From the IMG/VR virus record IMGVR_UViG_3300048091_000060, positions 1 through 41,585 of that record: 41,585 bases of DNA; one strand, written 5' to 3'. The position numbers were made by a program, and so were the translations under genes. The notes under the pieces were generated by a model that was not told the origin of the DNA, searched no databases, and saw nothing but the letters and a program-made list of their open reading frames with translations. Below are positions 1 to 5,964 of the stretch, piece after piece; position 1 is the first letter of the stretch; each line of letters starts with the position of its first letter. This stretch comes from a virus.

Positions 1-142
1 TTCAATGTCCCCATGCTCGATTTAACCCATCCCCACCCAATTCGGACATCGTGGACACTAGGTCAATTCGGACATTGAAGACATGAACCAAATCGGACAT
101 TGAGGTCAACAAAGACATCGATCGAAACGGACATCAGCGACA
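1..142. repeat. Terminal short-repeat cluster (CGGACAT iterons)
   Basis: No gene is visible here. The core TCGGACAT(T/C)G or a close variant recurs at about 41-51, 67-78, 92-103 and 127-137, and in inverted form at 1-10 (TTCAATGTCC). Spacing is about 25, 26 and 34 bp. A terminal position next to the presumed packaging end fits terminase-binding or replication iterons, but function is inference. If the window is a linear cos genome this is its right end in conventional orientation. Confidence 0.5.
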
Positions 143-511
143 TCAAGCACGATCGTTCCATCCACCAGGTTGCTCACGTGCAGTGATACGAGAGTGATGT
201 GCCTTGGTCATCGACTGTAGGTTTGTCCAGTCATGACCACGTGGACCTAGTGGCCCTAGCCCATCAATGTGGTTCACCTCAGTGGCCAATGGTCTAAGCA
301 TGGGTGACAGCGCCATACACTCAGCGCACTCACAGTAGGGGTGCTCACGTAGGTATGCCTTACGCGTGTGCTGCCAGGCTGCACCATAGGGGTGACGCTT
401 ACGCTTGCTGCCCCTTAGAGCCTGGGCCTTAGCAGTGCACTCATCACAGCGCCCCCCGCGCGTAAGCTCAGGGCATCCAGCGGTGGTGCATACGCTCATG
501 GCTTTCGCCAC
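143..511 (-). CDS. HNH endonuclease
   Basis: Small HNH family nuclease of 122 residues. Near the N-terminus are two Cys pairs (CTTAGC and CDEC) that look like a zinc knuckle. The HNH core follows: EVNHIDG supplies the first His and Asp, then NLQSM and a final KAHHSRIT. I start it at GTG 511 because GGAGGTG lies 6 nt upstream; longer versions would run through the tRNA-Leu gene. The Shine-Dalgarno is itself one half of the 22-bp palindrome at 517-538, so repressor binding would cover the translation start. It is the last gene before the left edge. It may be a homing-type nuclease or a packaging-associated nuclease; the sequence does not decide. Confidence 0.85.
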   Translation of the reverse strand: MAKAMSVCTTAGCPELTRGGRCDECTAKAQALRGSKRKRHPYGAAWQHTRKAYLREHPYCECAECMALSPMLRPLATEVNHIDGLGPLGPRGHDWTNLQSMTKAHHSRITAREQPGGWNDRA

Positions 512-516
512 AGGCT

Positions 517-538
517 CACCTCCGAAAATTCGTACGTG
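517..538. promoter_or_regulatory. 22-bp operator-like palindrome 1 (overlaps SD and tRNA end)
   Basis: CACCTCCGA, AAAT and TCGTACGTG on the plus strand. The left arm reads GGAGGTG on the minus strand and is the Shine-Dalgarno of the HNH gene; the right arm touches the encoded CCA of the tRNA-Leu gene at 537-540. Confidence 0.75.
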
Positions 539-619
539 GTCCGCTGTGAGGGATTCGAACCCCCACGCCAAAGGCACTGCGTTCTAAGCGCAGCGTGTCT
601 ACCGTTCCACCAACAGCGG
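537..619 (-). tRNA. tRNA-Leu (anticodon UAG)
   Basis: The minus strand folds as a class II tRNA: acceptor CCGCTGT pairs with ACAGCGG, the T arm has GGTTCGAATCC, and there is a long variable arm around TGCCTTTGGCG. The anticodon stem CTGCG/CGCAG holds the loop CTTAGAA, giving anticodon TAG (leucine, CUA). Discriminator A and an encoded CCA follow at 540-537. CUA is a rare leucine codon in high-GC hosts, so the tRNA may help translation of phage or host-atypical genes. Confidence 0.9.
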
Positions 620-731
620 TTGAGGGCTACTTGGGGCTCCGCTGCATGCATGACTAGTGCACCAGTTGGGAGCCGCTTTCACCCAGGGTGCTTGGCGGGG
701 TGGCCGGTCAAGGCTTCCGTCATTGCACCAG

Positions 732-802
732 TTGCTACGGCAGGATTCGAACCTGCGCACATCGGGGCGCGACCCCTGCTCTACCGCTGAGCTACGTAGC
801 AA
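732..802 (-). tRNA. tRNA, anticodon uncertain (possibly Ala CGC)
   Basis: Acceptor arms TGCTACG and CGTAGCA, D arm GCTC-AGCGGTA-GAGC and T arm GCAGG-TTCGAAT-CCTGC are all intact. The anticodon arm is odd: GGGG/CCCC closes a loop TCGCG, leaving 20 nt where 21-22 are usual. Taking the only T as U33 gives CGC (alanine). No CCA is encoded. It may be decayed or unusually folded. Confidence 0.7.
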
Positions 803-821
803 GTCTTCATGCCCGAAGGGC

Positions 822-1202
822 TTAGTTGTCGGTCGTCGCGTAGTACCAGGTGTCATCACAGTGGATAAGCTCGCCGGTGCTGTACTCGCCCGTGCAGGCT
901 CGATACCAGACGCCGACACCCTCAGCGGCTACGGACGAGTAGTGCTTGTTCCGCGTAGTGCCGGTGCCGTCCGGGTTCCACAGGTTCTCGTAGACTCCTG
1001 CGGAAGGGATCTGCACCTGAGCTAGGGCACTGTGACCGTCGCTCTTGGTGTCCTTCACGTAGATGATGTCACCGTAGGCAACGAACCAGGCGGAGGCAGC
1101 ACCATCGACAGACGACGTCGCGCCATCACCGGCGAATGCCGGGCCAGTAGCTAGCGCGAGGGCCAGACCAGTAGCGCCGAGGATCTTTGCAACACGTCTC
1201 AA
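822..1202 (-). CDS. Small secreted protein with signal peptide
   Basis: 126 residues. A textbook Sec signal peptide occupies residues 1-24: basic MRRVAK, a hydrophobic Leu/Ala core and a signal peptidase I site at AFA before GDG. The mature part is about 100 residues, rich in Tyr, Trp and Gly, with two Cys (ACTGEYS and IHCDD) that could form one disulfide outside the cell. The start is TTG at 1202 with AGGGAG 4 nt upstream. The family is not recognised. Next to integrase and attP candidate it looks like a lysogenic conversion or superinfection-exclusion gene, but that is inference from position only. A copy of the 17-bp element (1355-1371) and the 90-bp element (1381-1470) lie upstream. Confidence 0.75.
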   Translation of the reverse strand: MRRVAKILGATGLALALATGPAFAGDGATSSVDGAASAWFVAYGDIIYVKDTKSDGHSALAQVQIPSAGVYENLWNPDGTGTTRNKHYSSVAAEGVGVWYRACTGEYSTGELIHCDDTWYYATTDN

Positions 1203-1354
1203 GAGGCTCCCTAGTTCACGAAGTGAGGCCCTGCGTGCTCAACCTGGGGAGAGAGGGCCAGGGAGCGACGCAGGGAGTCTTAGGGGGCAAGCGCCTCGGT
1301 CCACCGGGTCTGTGTGCCTACATGTGCGGTACGCCCGCCCCCCATACCATGTAT

Positions 1355-1371
1355 CTGTCGAGTCGGTTAGC
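1355..1371 (-). promoter_or_regulatory. 17-bp conserved element, copy 1
   Basis: Reads GCTAACCGACTCGACAG on the minus strand. It lies 153 nt upstream of the secreted protein start, farther than most copies, and directly beside the 90-bp element. Confidence 0.7.
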
Positions 1372-1380
1372 TCTTGGGGA

Positions 1381-1470
1381 TGACGAACTGACGAAGAGAG
1401 GTTGCAACTTGGAATAGCTATGAGTTTCTTAGTGTGTTCTAAAAAGTAGTAGTAGTTCGTCAGTTCATCA
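1381..1470. repeat. 90-bp element with 15-bp inverted arms, copy 1
   Basis: Arms TGACGAACTGACGAA (1381-1395) and TTCGTCAGTTCATCA (1456-1470) are inverted repeats (14 of 15) and each contains TGACGAA-like units. The 60-bp interior is AT-rich for this genome and contains AACTTGGAAT. The same element recurs at 19971-20060. The gap 1203-1598 holds no convincing gene. Confidence 0.8.
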
Positions 1471-1543
1471 TTGTTGCTGGTCAGAGGGGGTGTGTTGTAG
1501 GTGAGAGCTGACGATCGCGCCTCGCCCCTGCACGCTGATACGC

Positions 1544-1590
1544 CAAAGGTCACGAGCCGATACGTTTCCGTAACCGACCCGTGACCTTTG
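1544..1590. other. Candidate phage attachment site (attP)
   Basis: A 47-bp dyad 9 bp downstream of the integrase stop. Outer arms CAAAGGTCACG and CGTGACCTTTG are perfect 11-bp inverted repeats; inner arms GATACG and CCGTAAC continue the symmetry around a central TTT. Serine integrase attP sites are about 50 bp, partly symmetric and adjacent to the integrase gene. It could instead be the integrase terminator, but there is no U-tract. Confidence 0.55.
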
Positions 1591-1598
1591 AATGTGAC

Positions 1599-3014
1599 CT
1601 ACGCCATCTCACCCAGGTAGTCAGCGAGTTCGTGATCGTCCCCGCCGGATGCCCAGCGGATGTCTAGCCGTTCCGCACGCTGTCGGGGGTGCAGGGTGAC
1701 AACCAGGCCCACATCGGCGAGCAAGCGGCTACGTTCGCCCGGGGATGCCTCCCAGGCTTCGCCCAGCGTCCTCCCAGTGGGCTCAAGCACTTCCCGTACG
1801 TCAGGGTCGTGAGAGTCCCTCAGAGCCTCGTACGCGGCTTCCAGCTCAGTGGCACGGCTCATGAGTGCGGACATCACCAGCGGCCCGGCGGTAGCCATGT
1901 TCTCTACGAGACGTTCGGCTTTCTCCTGTGCCTCAATCATCTCGCTGCTGAGGTCATTGCCACCCTCGTAGCGCACCTGGTACTCAGCCATGCCACCCCA
2001 GCGCGTGAGGAACGAGTCTTGCACCGCGTTATCAAGGGTTTCGGCGTAGATGGTGACGTGCCCGGTATGACACTTGTACAGGCGTACACCCTTACCGCTC
2101 GCCCCGCCGCTCAGTGGGCACCCTTGGTAGCAGAACGCCATTCCATGGGCCATGGGGGACGCTCCGCGTGGTGCCCGCTCTAGACCTGCGCCCAGTGCAT
2201 CCAGGCGAGCGTGAATGGCTTTGTGCTCGGCAGCGCTGATGATGGGCTCGGCGAACTGAACCGGCGTGATGCCATCCTCAGCGAGAACCAGGGAGCCCTT
2301 ATACGAGCGCTGACCACGCAAGGTGGGCGACCGGAGCAACAGGCGCCATCGCTGATGACCGAGACCCACCATGTGCGCCGTACTAGTGGCTGACCCGCCG
2401 TCGAGGAGCTTCCGAATGGCAGCGCGTACGTTCTCGGCCTGCTCGTCGTCGATCTCCAGATAGGCAGCACCATCCCGCCGGACAACCTTGTAGCCGTACG
2501 GGGCCGTCCCAGCGGACCAACGGCCCTGAGTGCGTCGGGTGGCGTGCCCATCGGTAATTCGGGCCTTGATGAGATCACGCTCCCACTCGTACAGCGCTGC
2601 GAGAACGGTGGCGACCATGCGCCCGTTAGCTGTGGCCGTGTTCAGTTGGTTGTCTGACGTGGCAAGCGTGATCTTGTGTGCCTCGGCCCAGGCAACCAGG
2701 CGGAGGAACTCAGACGCGCTGCGGGCGTAGCGATCTTGCTTCCATGCAACGACGACTTCCGGCCGGTCGCGCATGAGCTCGGACATATGCTTGCGTCGCT
2801 CCAACGGCTTCGCGCCACTCACACCAGCGTCTATGTACTCGACGATGTCATCGGGGTTGTGGCCGTTCTGCTCGGCCCATCGGCGGCATGCGGTGCGCTG
2901 GGTCTCAATGCTGGCCGAGTCGTCTGTGTCCACGCTCAGGCGGTAGTAGGCGCCGATTGTGGGGCGTCCCTGGCCACTGGCTACAGCGACCGCGCTGCGG
3001 AGAATCTGTGTCAT
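1599..3014 (-). CDS. int: Serine (large resolvase-type) integrase
   Basis: 471 residues from ATG 3014. The N-terminal resolvase domain has the catalytic Ser27 in AYYRLSVDTDD, the RKHMSELM helix, VVVAWKQDRYARS, and the ANGRMVATVLAALYEWERD helix that leads to the recombinase domain (about 160-260). A zinc-ribbon-like segment follows (FCYQGC and YKCHTGH), then a Glu/Ala-rich coiled coil near 370-410. Length is close to that of known large serine integrases such as R4 Sre. It would catalyse attP x attB recombination. The ATG is preceded only by GGGGAC at short spacing, so expression may be weak or coupled. A perfect 16-bp palindrome lies just upstream. The likely directionality factor is encoded at 18197-18925. 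Confidence 0.95.
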   Translation of the reverse strand: MTQILRSAVAVASGQGRPTIGAYYRLSVDTDDSASIETQRTACRRWAEQNGHNPDDIVEYIDAGVSGAKPLERRKHMSELMRDRPEVVVAWKQDRYARSASEFLRLVAWAEAHKITLATSDNQLNTATANGRMVATVLAALYEWERDLIKARITDGHATRRTQGRWSAGTAPYGYKVVRRDGAAYLEIDDEQAENVRAAIRKLLDGGSATSTAHMVGLGHQRWRLLLRSPTLRGQRSYKGSLVLAEDGITPVQFAEPIISAAEHKAIHARLDALGAGLERAPRGASPMAHGMAFCYQGCPLSGGASGKGVRLYKCHTGHVTIYAETLDNAVQDSFLTRWGGMAEYQVRYEGGNDLSSEMIEAQEKAERLVENMATAGPLVMSALMSRATELEAAYEALRDSHDPDVREVLEPTGRTLGEAWEASPGERSRLLADVGLVVTLHPRQRAERLDIRWASGGDDHELADYLGEMA

Positions 3015-3030
3015 GTCCCCAAGGCTACAG

Positions 3031-3046
3031 GCGTTTGAGCAAACGC
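3031..3046. promoter_or_regulatory. Perfect palindrome upstream of int
   Basis: GCGTTTGAGCAAACGC, a 16-bp perfect palindrome 17 bp before the integrase ATG, in the short gap after the preceding gene. It could be an operator for int. It is unrelated to the 22-bp palindromes. Confidence 0.5.
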
Positions 3047-3068
3047 ACACACCCTTCAGTACATAACC

Positions 3069-3338
3069 TCAGCGGTTGTAGTAAGCGGCGTCCCAGGGGG
3101 ATGGTTCGGGCCGCAGTGCGTTCCACCCCACAGGCGCTGGAACCAGGTCCCGACCCCAGGCAACCCGGCACTTGTACAGCCACGCCTCGGCCCCCTCGCG
3201 CATCTGCCATTCCAGCGGGAGCAAGTTGCCTTCGCCGTCCGGCAGTGTGCAGTAGCCGTACAGGTGACGGTCGAGGATCCCCCACATGCGCTGATCGGGG
3301 GTGGTGGTCACTACGTATCGCTGCGTGATTCCTGTCAT
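3069..3338 (-). CDS. Hypothetical protein, coupled to upstream gene
   Basis: 89 residues from ATG 3338, which overlaps the TGA of the preceding gene as ATGA; this 4-bp overlap decides the start over an in-frame ATG at 3380. The product is soluble, aromatic and Pro-rich (PDQRMWGILDRHLYG, EGAEAWLYKCRVAWG), with no motif I recognise. It sits between a short unknown gene and integrase, in a probable lysogeny operon of four genes (4073 down to 1599). A role in immunity or integration control is possible but not shown. Confidence 0.7.
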   Translation of the reverse strand: MTGITQRYVVTTTPDQRMWGILDRHLYGYCTLPDGEGNLLPLEWQMREGAEAWLYKCRVAWGRDLVPAPVGWNALRPEPSPWDAAYYNR

Positions 3339-3592
3339 GGAAGCAGCGTAACTAGCAGTCCATCGCTGTGACCAGACCATGAAGAATCCTCGCCAACTGC
3401 CTTGATTCCCTCGGTCACTAGACGATGCCTCAGCGGCCCCCAGACGTTCGTGAGCACCTGCGCTAGCACGTCCTGACCCTGGGGCTCAAAGGCGGCCCAC
3501 AGCGCCCCTGTGAGCGCCTGTAGGGCGTCCTCCTCGCTGTCCACCACGGCCGACCCTGCACCCTTGCCTGCAATCACCCATGCGATCTCCAT
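3335..3592 (-). CDS. Hypothetical small protein
   Basis: 85 residues beginning MEIAWVIAGKGAG. The middle is Ala/Leu-rich and probably helical (EEDALQALTGALWAAFEP, DVLAQVLTNVWGPLRHRL). The start codon follows the previous stop by about 10 nt and lacks a clear Shine-Dalgarno, so translation is probably coupled. Downstream it overlaps the next gene by ATGA. I do not recognise the family. Confidence 0.65.
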   Translation of the reverse strand: MEIAWVIAGKGAGSAVVDSEEDALQALTGALWAAFEPQGQDVLAQVLTNVWGPLRHRLVTEGIKAVGEDSSWSGHSDGLLVTLLP

Positions 3593-3602
3593 GGGGCGAA
3601 GC

Positions 3603-4073
3603 TTAGGCGGCGAGCGTCGGACGAATCAGCGGGATGACGTCGGCTAGCCGAGGCAGCGACACGGGGCCACCACCGATGCGCGCCCGGAACTTCTGACGGG
3701 TGATCAACACCCCTGTCAGTTCGAAGTATCGGCGAATGGCAGCCTGCGACGTGTCCCACGGTGTCTCGCTGGTCGGCCGGTAGGCATGTCGGCCTGGTGA
3801 CCACACCCACTCGTCTCGCGCTGTGATCATCCCCGTGACTCTCCCCCGGGCATGCACGGCGAACCGGTCAGCCTCAGCGGGACGCAGGAGACGCGCGATC
3901 GTCACGGCATAGGTGCGGACCAGGTCACACCCTTCCTTCCCGCTGTAGGCGTACTCAGCGGCGAGAGGGCCGGGGAATCTGGGGTGTTCCCCCCAAGTCC
4001 ATCCGCCTCTCTCCATCGGCACCGGAATGCGCAGGAACAAATCAACGGTTGGCGCCGACGAGATGCAGACCAT
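3603..4073 (-). CDS. Hypothetical protein, first gene of the integrase operon
   Basis: 156 residues from ATG 4073, with a GGGGGGG tract 9 nt upstream. Near the C-terminus, SQAAIRRYFELTGVLITRQK has the rough length and turn (TGV) of a helix-turn-helix, followed by a basic FRARIGGG. That, plus its place as first gene behind a palindrome-rich promoter region and ahead of integrase, makes it the best available candidate for the immunity repressor that would bind the 22-bp palindromes. The evidence is weak: cluster A-type repressors were not recognised by sequence, and the N-terminal two thirds match nothing I know. Confidence 0.65.
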   Translation of the reverse strand: MVCISSAPTVDLFLRIPVPMERGGWTWGEHPRFPGPLAAEYAYSGKEGCDLVRTYAVTIARLLRPAEADRFAVHARGRVTGMITARDEWVWSPGRHAYRPTSETPWDTSQAAIRRYFELTGVLITRQKFRARIGGGPVSLPRLADVIPLIRPTLAA

Positions 4074-4214
4074 GATCGAAAACCCCCCCAACGGGACATT
4101 GTGGCTAGGTAGGTAAGAATAGTGCTTGAGATCTCAACAACGCGCCGTGTGGAGGCTCAGGGTCCATTTGTGACCATCCCGTGAAGAAAAACAAGCACCT
4201 TGCCTCAGAGGCAC

Positions 4215-4326
4215 ATAGATGTAGTGCCCACGCATAGGATTCGGCCGGCTCGGACCAAAGATAGGTGTAGCGCCCACGCATCTACATTGACCCTGAAGAC
4301 CAAAGATAGATGTAGCGCCCATGCAT
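4215..4326. repeat. Three 21-bp direct repeats
   Basis: Copies at 4215-4235, 4261-4281 and 4306-4326 share ATAGATGTAGCGCCCACGCA with one to three changes, at a regular 45-46 bp period; copies 2 and 3 are preceded by CCAAAG. A partial inverted copy (AAAGATAGATGTAC on the minus strand) lies at about 4720-4733. Regular spacing suggests a multi-site regulator or recombination accessory sites. Confidence 0.75.
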
Positions 4327-4339
4327 CTTCCCTGAGACA

Positions 4340-4371
4340 CAAAGAAGCCCCCCGGTTTCCCAGGGGGCTTC
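4340..4371 (-). terminator. Intrinsic terminator of the 4382-4591 gene
   Basis: Minus-strand hairpin GAAGCCCCC / GGGGGCTTC followed by TTTG, just past the stop codon. Confidence 0.8.
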
Positions 4372-4381
4372 CCTTCAGTGC

Positions 4382-4591
4382 TTACATCCCGGCCCAGTAG
4401 CCGGTGCCCATCGCGCCCCAGCCCCAGGAGCGGCCAGTCTTGGTGTTCGCCGAGAGGAGCATGTCCTCGTTGCTGCGAACCTTGTGGGTGCGGATCTCGG
4501 TGCCCGTGGCGTCGAACTCGCGGACCAGGGCCCATCCCCCAGCGCCCTGCGTCTTGACGGTCACTCGGGTGATGGTGGCGTTGGCGTTCAT
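4382..4591 (-). CDS. Small early-cassette protein
   Basis: 69 residues from ATG 4591, preceded by GGGAG at 7 nt. The sequence MNANATITRVTVKTQGAGGW is beta-like, with a Gly/Trp-rich C-terminus (RSWGWGAMGTGYWAGM). No family recognised. It is a complete single-gene cassette: palindrome 4659-4680, promoter 4629-4657, leader, gene and terminator 4340-4371. The vegetative-type promoter predicts immediate early expression, repressed in a lysogen. Such phage genes often modify host functions; none is shown here. Confidence 0.8.
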   Translation of the reverse strand: MNANATITRVTVKTQGAGGWALVREFDATGTEIRTHKVRSNEDMLLSANTKTGRSWGWGAMGTGYWAGM

Positions 4592-4628
4592 TTCGTTCTC
4601 CCTTGTCGCTGTCGTGCTTACGAGTAGA

Positions 4629-4657
4629 ACTCTACACACGCTGAAGCGCCCGCGCAA
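4629..4657 (-). promoter_or_regulatory. Early promoter PE1
   Basis: Minus strand TTGCGC (4657-4652), 17 bp, TAGAGT (4634-4629). The -10 runs into TAGAGTTCTACTCGTAAG, a sequence shared with the other early promoters, containing a short dyad. Confidence 0.8.
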
Positions 4658-4658
4658 C

Positions 4659-4680
4659 CACCTACGAAAAATCGCATGTG
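4659..4680. promoter_or_regulatory. 22-bp operator-like palindrome 2
   Basis: CACCTACGA, AAAA and TCGCATGTG. One base upstream of the -35 of PE1. Confidence 0.75.
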
Positions 4681-4763
4681 ACCCGGGTCTCATCGCACCG
4701 CGTGACGTGCAGGGAACGTACATCTATCTTTGGGTCCCAGACACGGACAGAAACGGACAAATA

Positions 4764-4791
4764 GGGGCCCCAGGCGCAATGCCCGGGGCCC
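4764..4791 (-). terminator. Intrinsic terminator of the 4805-5053 gene
   Basis: Minus-strand GGGCCCCGGGC / GCCTGGGGCCC with a short loop, followed by TATTTG. Confidence 0.7.
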
Positions 4792-4804
4792 TTCAGTGAG
4801 AGGA

Positions 4805-5053
4805 TCAGGCAGCGTCGGCAGCCTTCGCGCACGTCTTGCAGAGCTTCCGCCCGCCGGTGATGCGAGCAGCCGCTACAGCCTCGGCCAGGGTCTCGAAGGA
4901 CGCTCCGGTAGCCAGGCGGGACCGGGTCATAGCACCGCACACGTTCTGGGCCCAGTTGCTGACCACGGCGCCCGACTCGTTGCCCCCGCCCGTGGTGCGA
5001 GCCTCCATGCCAGCGATGTGGTTCGTGGTCCGGTTGTACTTGATGGTGAACAT
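4805..5053 (-). CDS. Small early-cassette protein with C-terminal CxxC
   Basis: 82 residues from ATG 5053 with GGGGAG 7 nt upstream. Residues 50-66 form an Ala-rich helix (FETLAEAVAAARITG). The C-terminus carries GRKLCKTCAKAADAA, a single CxxC that might bind zinc as a dimer or be redox active. The remainder is polar. Family not recognised. It has its own promoter, palindrome half-site and terminator, like its neighbours. Confidence 0.8.
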   Translation of the reverse strand: MFTIKYNRTTNHIAGMEARTTGGGNESGAVVSNWAQNVCGAMTRSRLATGASFETLAEAVAAARITGGRKLCKTCAKAADAA

Positions 5054-5092
5054 CTGGTGTCTCCCCTGGTTCGCTGCGTCCTTACGAGTGGA

Positions 5093-5122
5093 ACTCTACA
5101 CACGGGCGAGCCCCCTGCGCAA
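5093..5122 (-). promoter_or_regulatory. Early promoter PE2
   Basis: Minus strand TTGCGC (5122-5117), 18 bp, TAGAGT (5098-5093), followed by the shared TAGAGTTCCACTCGTAAG. Confidence 0.8.
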
Positions 5123-5123
5123 C

Positions 5124-5145
5124 CACCTACGAAAAAAGAGCCCCC
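5124..5145. promoter_or_regulatory. Operator half-site 3, fused to a terminator U-tract
   Basis: CACCTACGA is intact; the mirror half is replaced by the terminator of the upstream gene, so the minus strand reads TTTTTTCGTAGGTG directly after the hairpin. Confidence 0.65.
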
Positions 5146-5165
5146 AGGGTTTCCCCCAGGGGCTC
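5132..5165 (-). terminator. Intrinsic terminator of the 5171-5479 gene
   Basis: Minus-strand GAGCCCCTGGGGG / CCCTGGGGGCTC followed by six T; the U-tract overlaps operator half-site 3. Confidence 0.85.
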
Positions 5166-5170
5166 CACTG

Positions 5171-5479
5171 TCATGCGCTGTAGGTGAATCTCACCGTGGA
5201 CCAAGACTCGCCCTCATGCTCGTACGCGGTGGCCTCAGCGGGGAAGCCCCAGGAAGCTACCTCAACGGCGATCTCAGCGGCTACCGTGGCGGCGTTGGCC
5301 CCCGTGTCCACCGTGACGCTAATACGGCGCTCAGCGGCCCGTACGAAGATTCCCTGCGCCTGGTAGCGACGGGCGGCGGGGCTGATGTTGAAGCCTGCGG
5401 CCTTGAGTCGACGGCTCACAACCGGGCCGAGGCGGAGGGACGAGCGGTTACCGCTGTTCTGGGGGCGCTTACCGGCCAT
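5171..5479 (-). CDS. Small basic early-cassette protein
   Basis: 102 residues from ATG 5479 (AAGGA 9 nt upstream). The N-terminal third is basic (MAGKRPQNSGNRSSLRLG, SRRLKAAGFNISPAARR) and might touch nucleic acid; the rest alternates beta and Ala-rich helix (ISVTVDTGANAATVAAEIAV) and ends STVRFTYSA. No family recognised. It has its own promoter (5521-5549) and terminator. Confidence 0.8.
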   Translation of the reverse strand: MAGKRPQNSGNRSSLRLGPVVSRRLKAAGFNISPAARRYQAQGIFVRAAERRISVTVDTGANAATVAAEIAVEVASWGFPAEATAYEHEGESWSTVRFTYSA

Positions 5480-5520
5480 GGTCTCGGTTCCTTTCGGGGC
5501 TCTCTGTGCTGACAAGAGGA

Positions 5521-5549
5521 ACACTAGCCGCTCCGCCCCGCAGGCACAA
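5521..5549 (-). promoter_or_regulatory. Early promoter PE3
   Basis: Minus strand TTGTGC (5549-5544), 17 bp, TAGTGT (5526-5521). Diverged from PE1, PE2 and PE4 but with the same layout. Confidence 0.7.
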
Positions 5550-5551
5550 CC

Positions 5552-5573
5552 CACCTACGAAAAAGGGCCCCCG
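5552..5573. promoter_or_regulatory. Operator half-site 4, fused to a terminator U-tract
   Basis: CACCTACGA intact; mirror half replaced by the terminator. The minus strand reads GGGCCCTTTTTCGTAGGTG. Confidence 0.6.
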
Positions 5574-5588
5574 GTCTCCCAGGGGCCC
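5560..5588 (-). terminator. Intrinsic terminator of the 5596-5964 gene
   Basis: Minus-strand GGGGCCCC and GGGGGCCC arms followed by TTTTT; overlaps operator half-site 4. Confidence 0.8.
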
Positions 5589-5595
5589 CGACTGC

Positions 5596-5964
5596 CTAGC
5601 TCATGTAGAAGTACCGGCCGTAGGACGATCCACCGTTGTGAATGTTGATGTACCTCCGGCCCCGGTCGTTGGTCACCACGCTGACTGACACCTTGTACTG
5701 CCTGGCGTTCGCGATGGCGGCGCGCATCCGGTCCGGGCCGACGATCTTAAGGCTTCCGTCATACCCGCTGCGGGTCTGGAACGTCTGCGTGTCCTTGACG
5801 ATGTCTTCCACGGTCTCTCCCTTGTCGTTGAAGGCGGTCCAGCACTTCGCGTCCGCCAGTGCCATTGCCTTAGTCAGGTAGCCGGTGGTGCGGAACGCCA
5901 CACGGCCAGCCTGGAAAACGATCCCGTAGTGCTTGCCGTTCTTCGTGGTGACCGTGATGCTCAT
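5596..5964 (-). CDS. Early-cassette protein, hypothetical
   Basis: 122 residues from ATG 5964 (GGGGAG, 5 nt). Beta-rich N-terminus (MSITVTTKNGKHYGIVFQAG), a middle helix around AMALADAKCWTAFNDKGETVED, then RMRAAIANARQYKVSVSVV and a Tyr/Gly-rich C-terminus (NGGSSYGRYFYMS). Not recognised. Carries the full cassette: palindrome 6034-6055, promoter 6002-6031 and terminator 5560-5588. Confidence 0.8.
   Translation of the reverse strand: MSITVTTKNGKHYGIVFQAGRVAFRTTGYLTKAMALADAKCWTAFNDKGETVEDIVKDTQTFQTRSGYDGSLKIVGPDRMRAAIANARQYKVSVSVVTNDRGRRYINIHNGGSSYGRYFYMS

Larger units (their letters stand above)
4074..4381. promoter_or_regulatory. Control region of the integrase operon
   Basis: 308 bp without a gene. 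It contains the 12-bp perfect palindrome TTGAGATCTCAA (4126-4137), the 13-bp palindrome TGCCTCAGAGGCA (4201-4213), three 21-bp direct repeats and the terminator of the next gene. On the minus strand, TTGAGA inside the first palindrome could serve as a -35 with TACCTA 16 bp on; this promoter is tentative. Confidence 0.5.

Noticed and set aside
1-142. CRISPR array
   Set aside because: Units are only about 8-14 bp, unevenly spaced and imperfect, unlike repeat-spacer structure.
1239-1553. 104-codon minus-strand frame over the 90-bp element
   Set aside because: Low-complexity, no Shine-Dalgarno, and it runs across the inverted repeats and the 17-bp element, so it is more likely non-coding.
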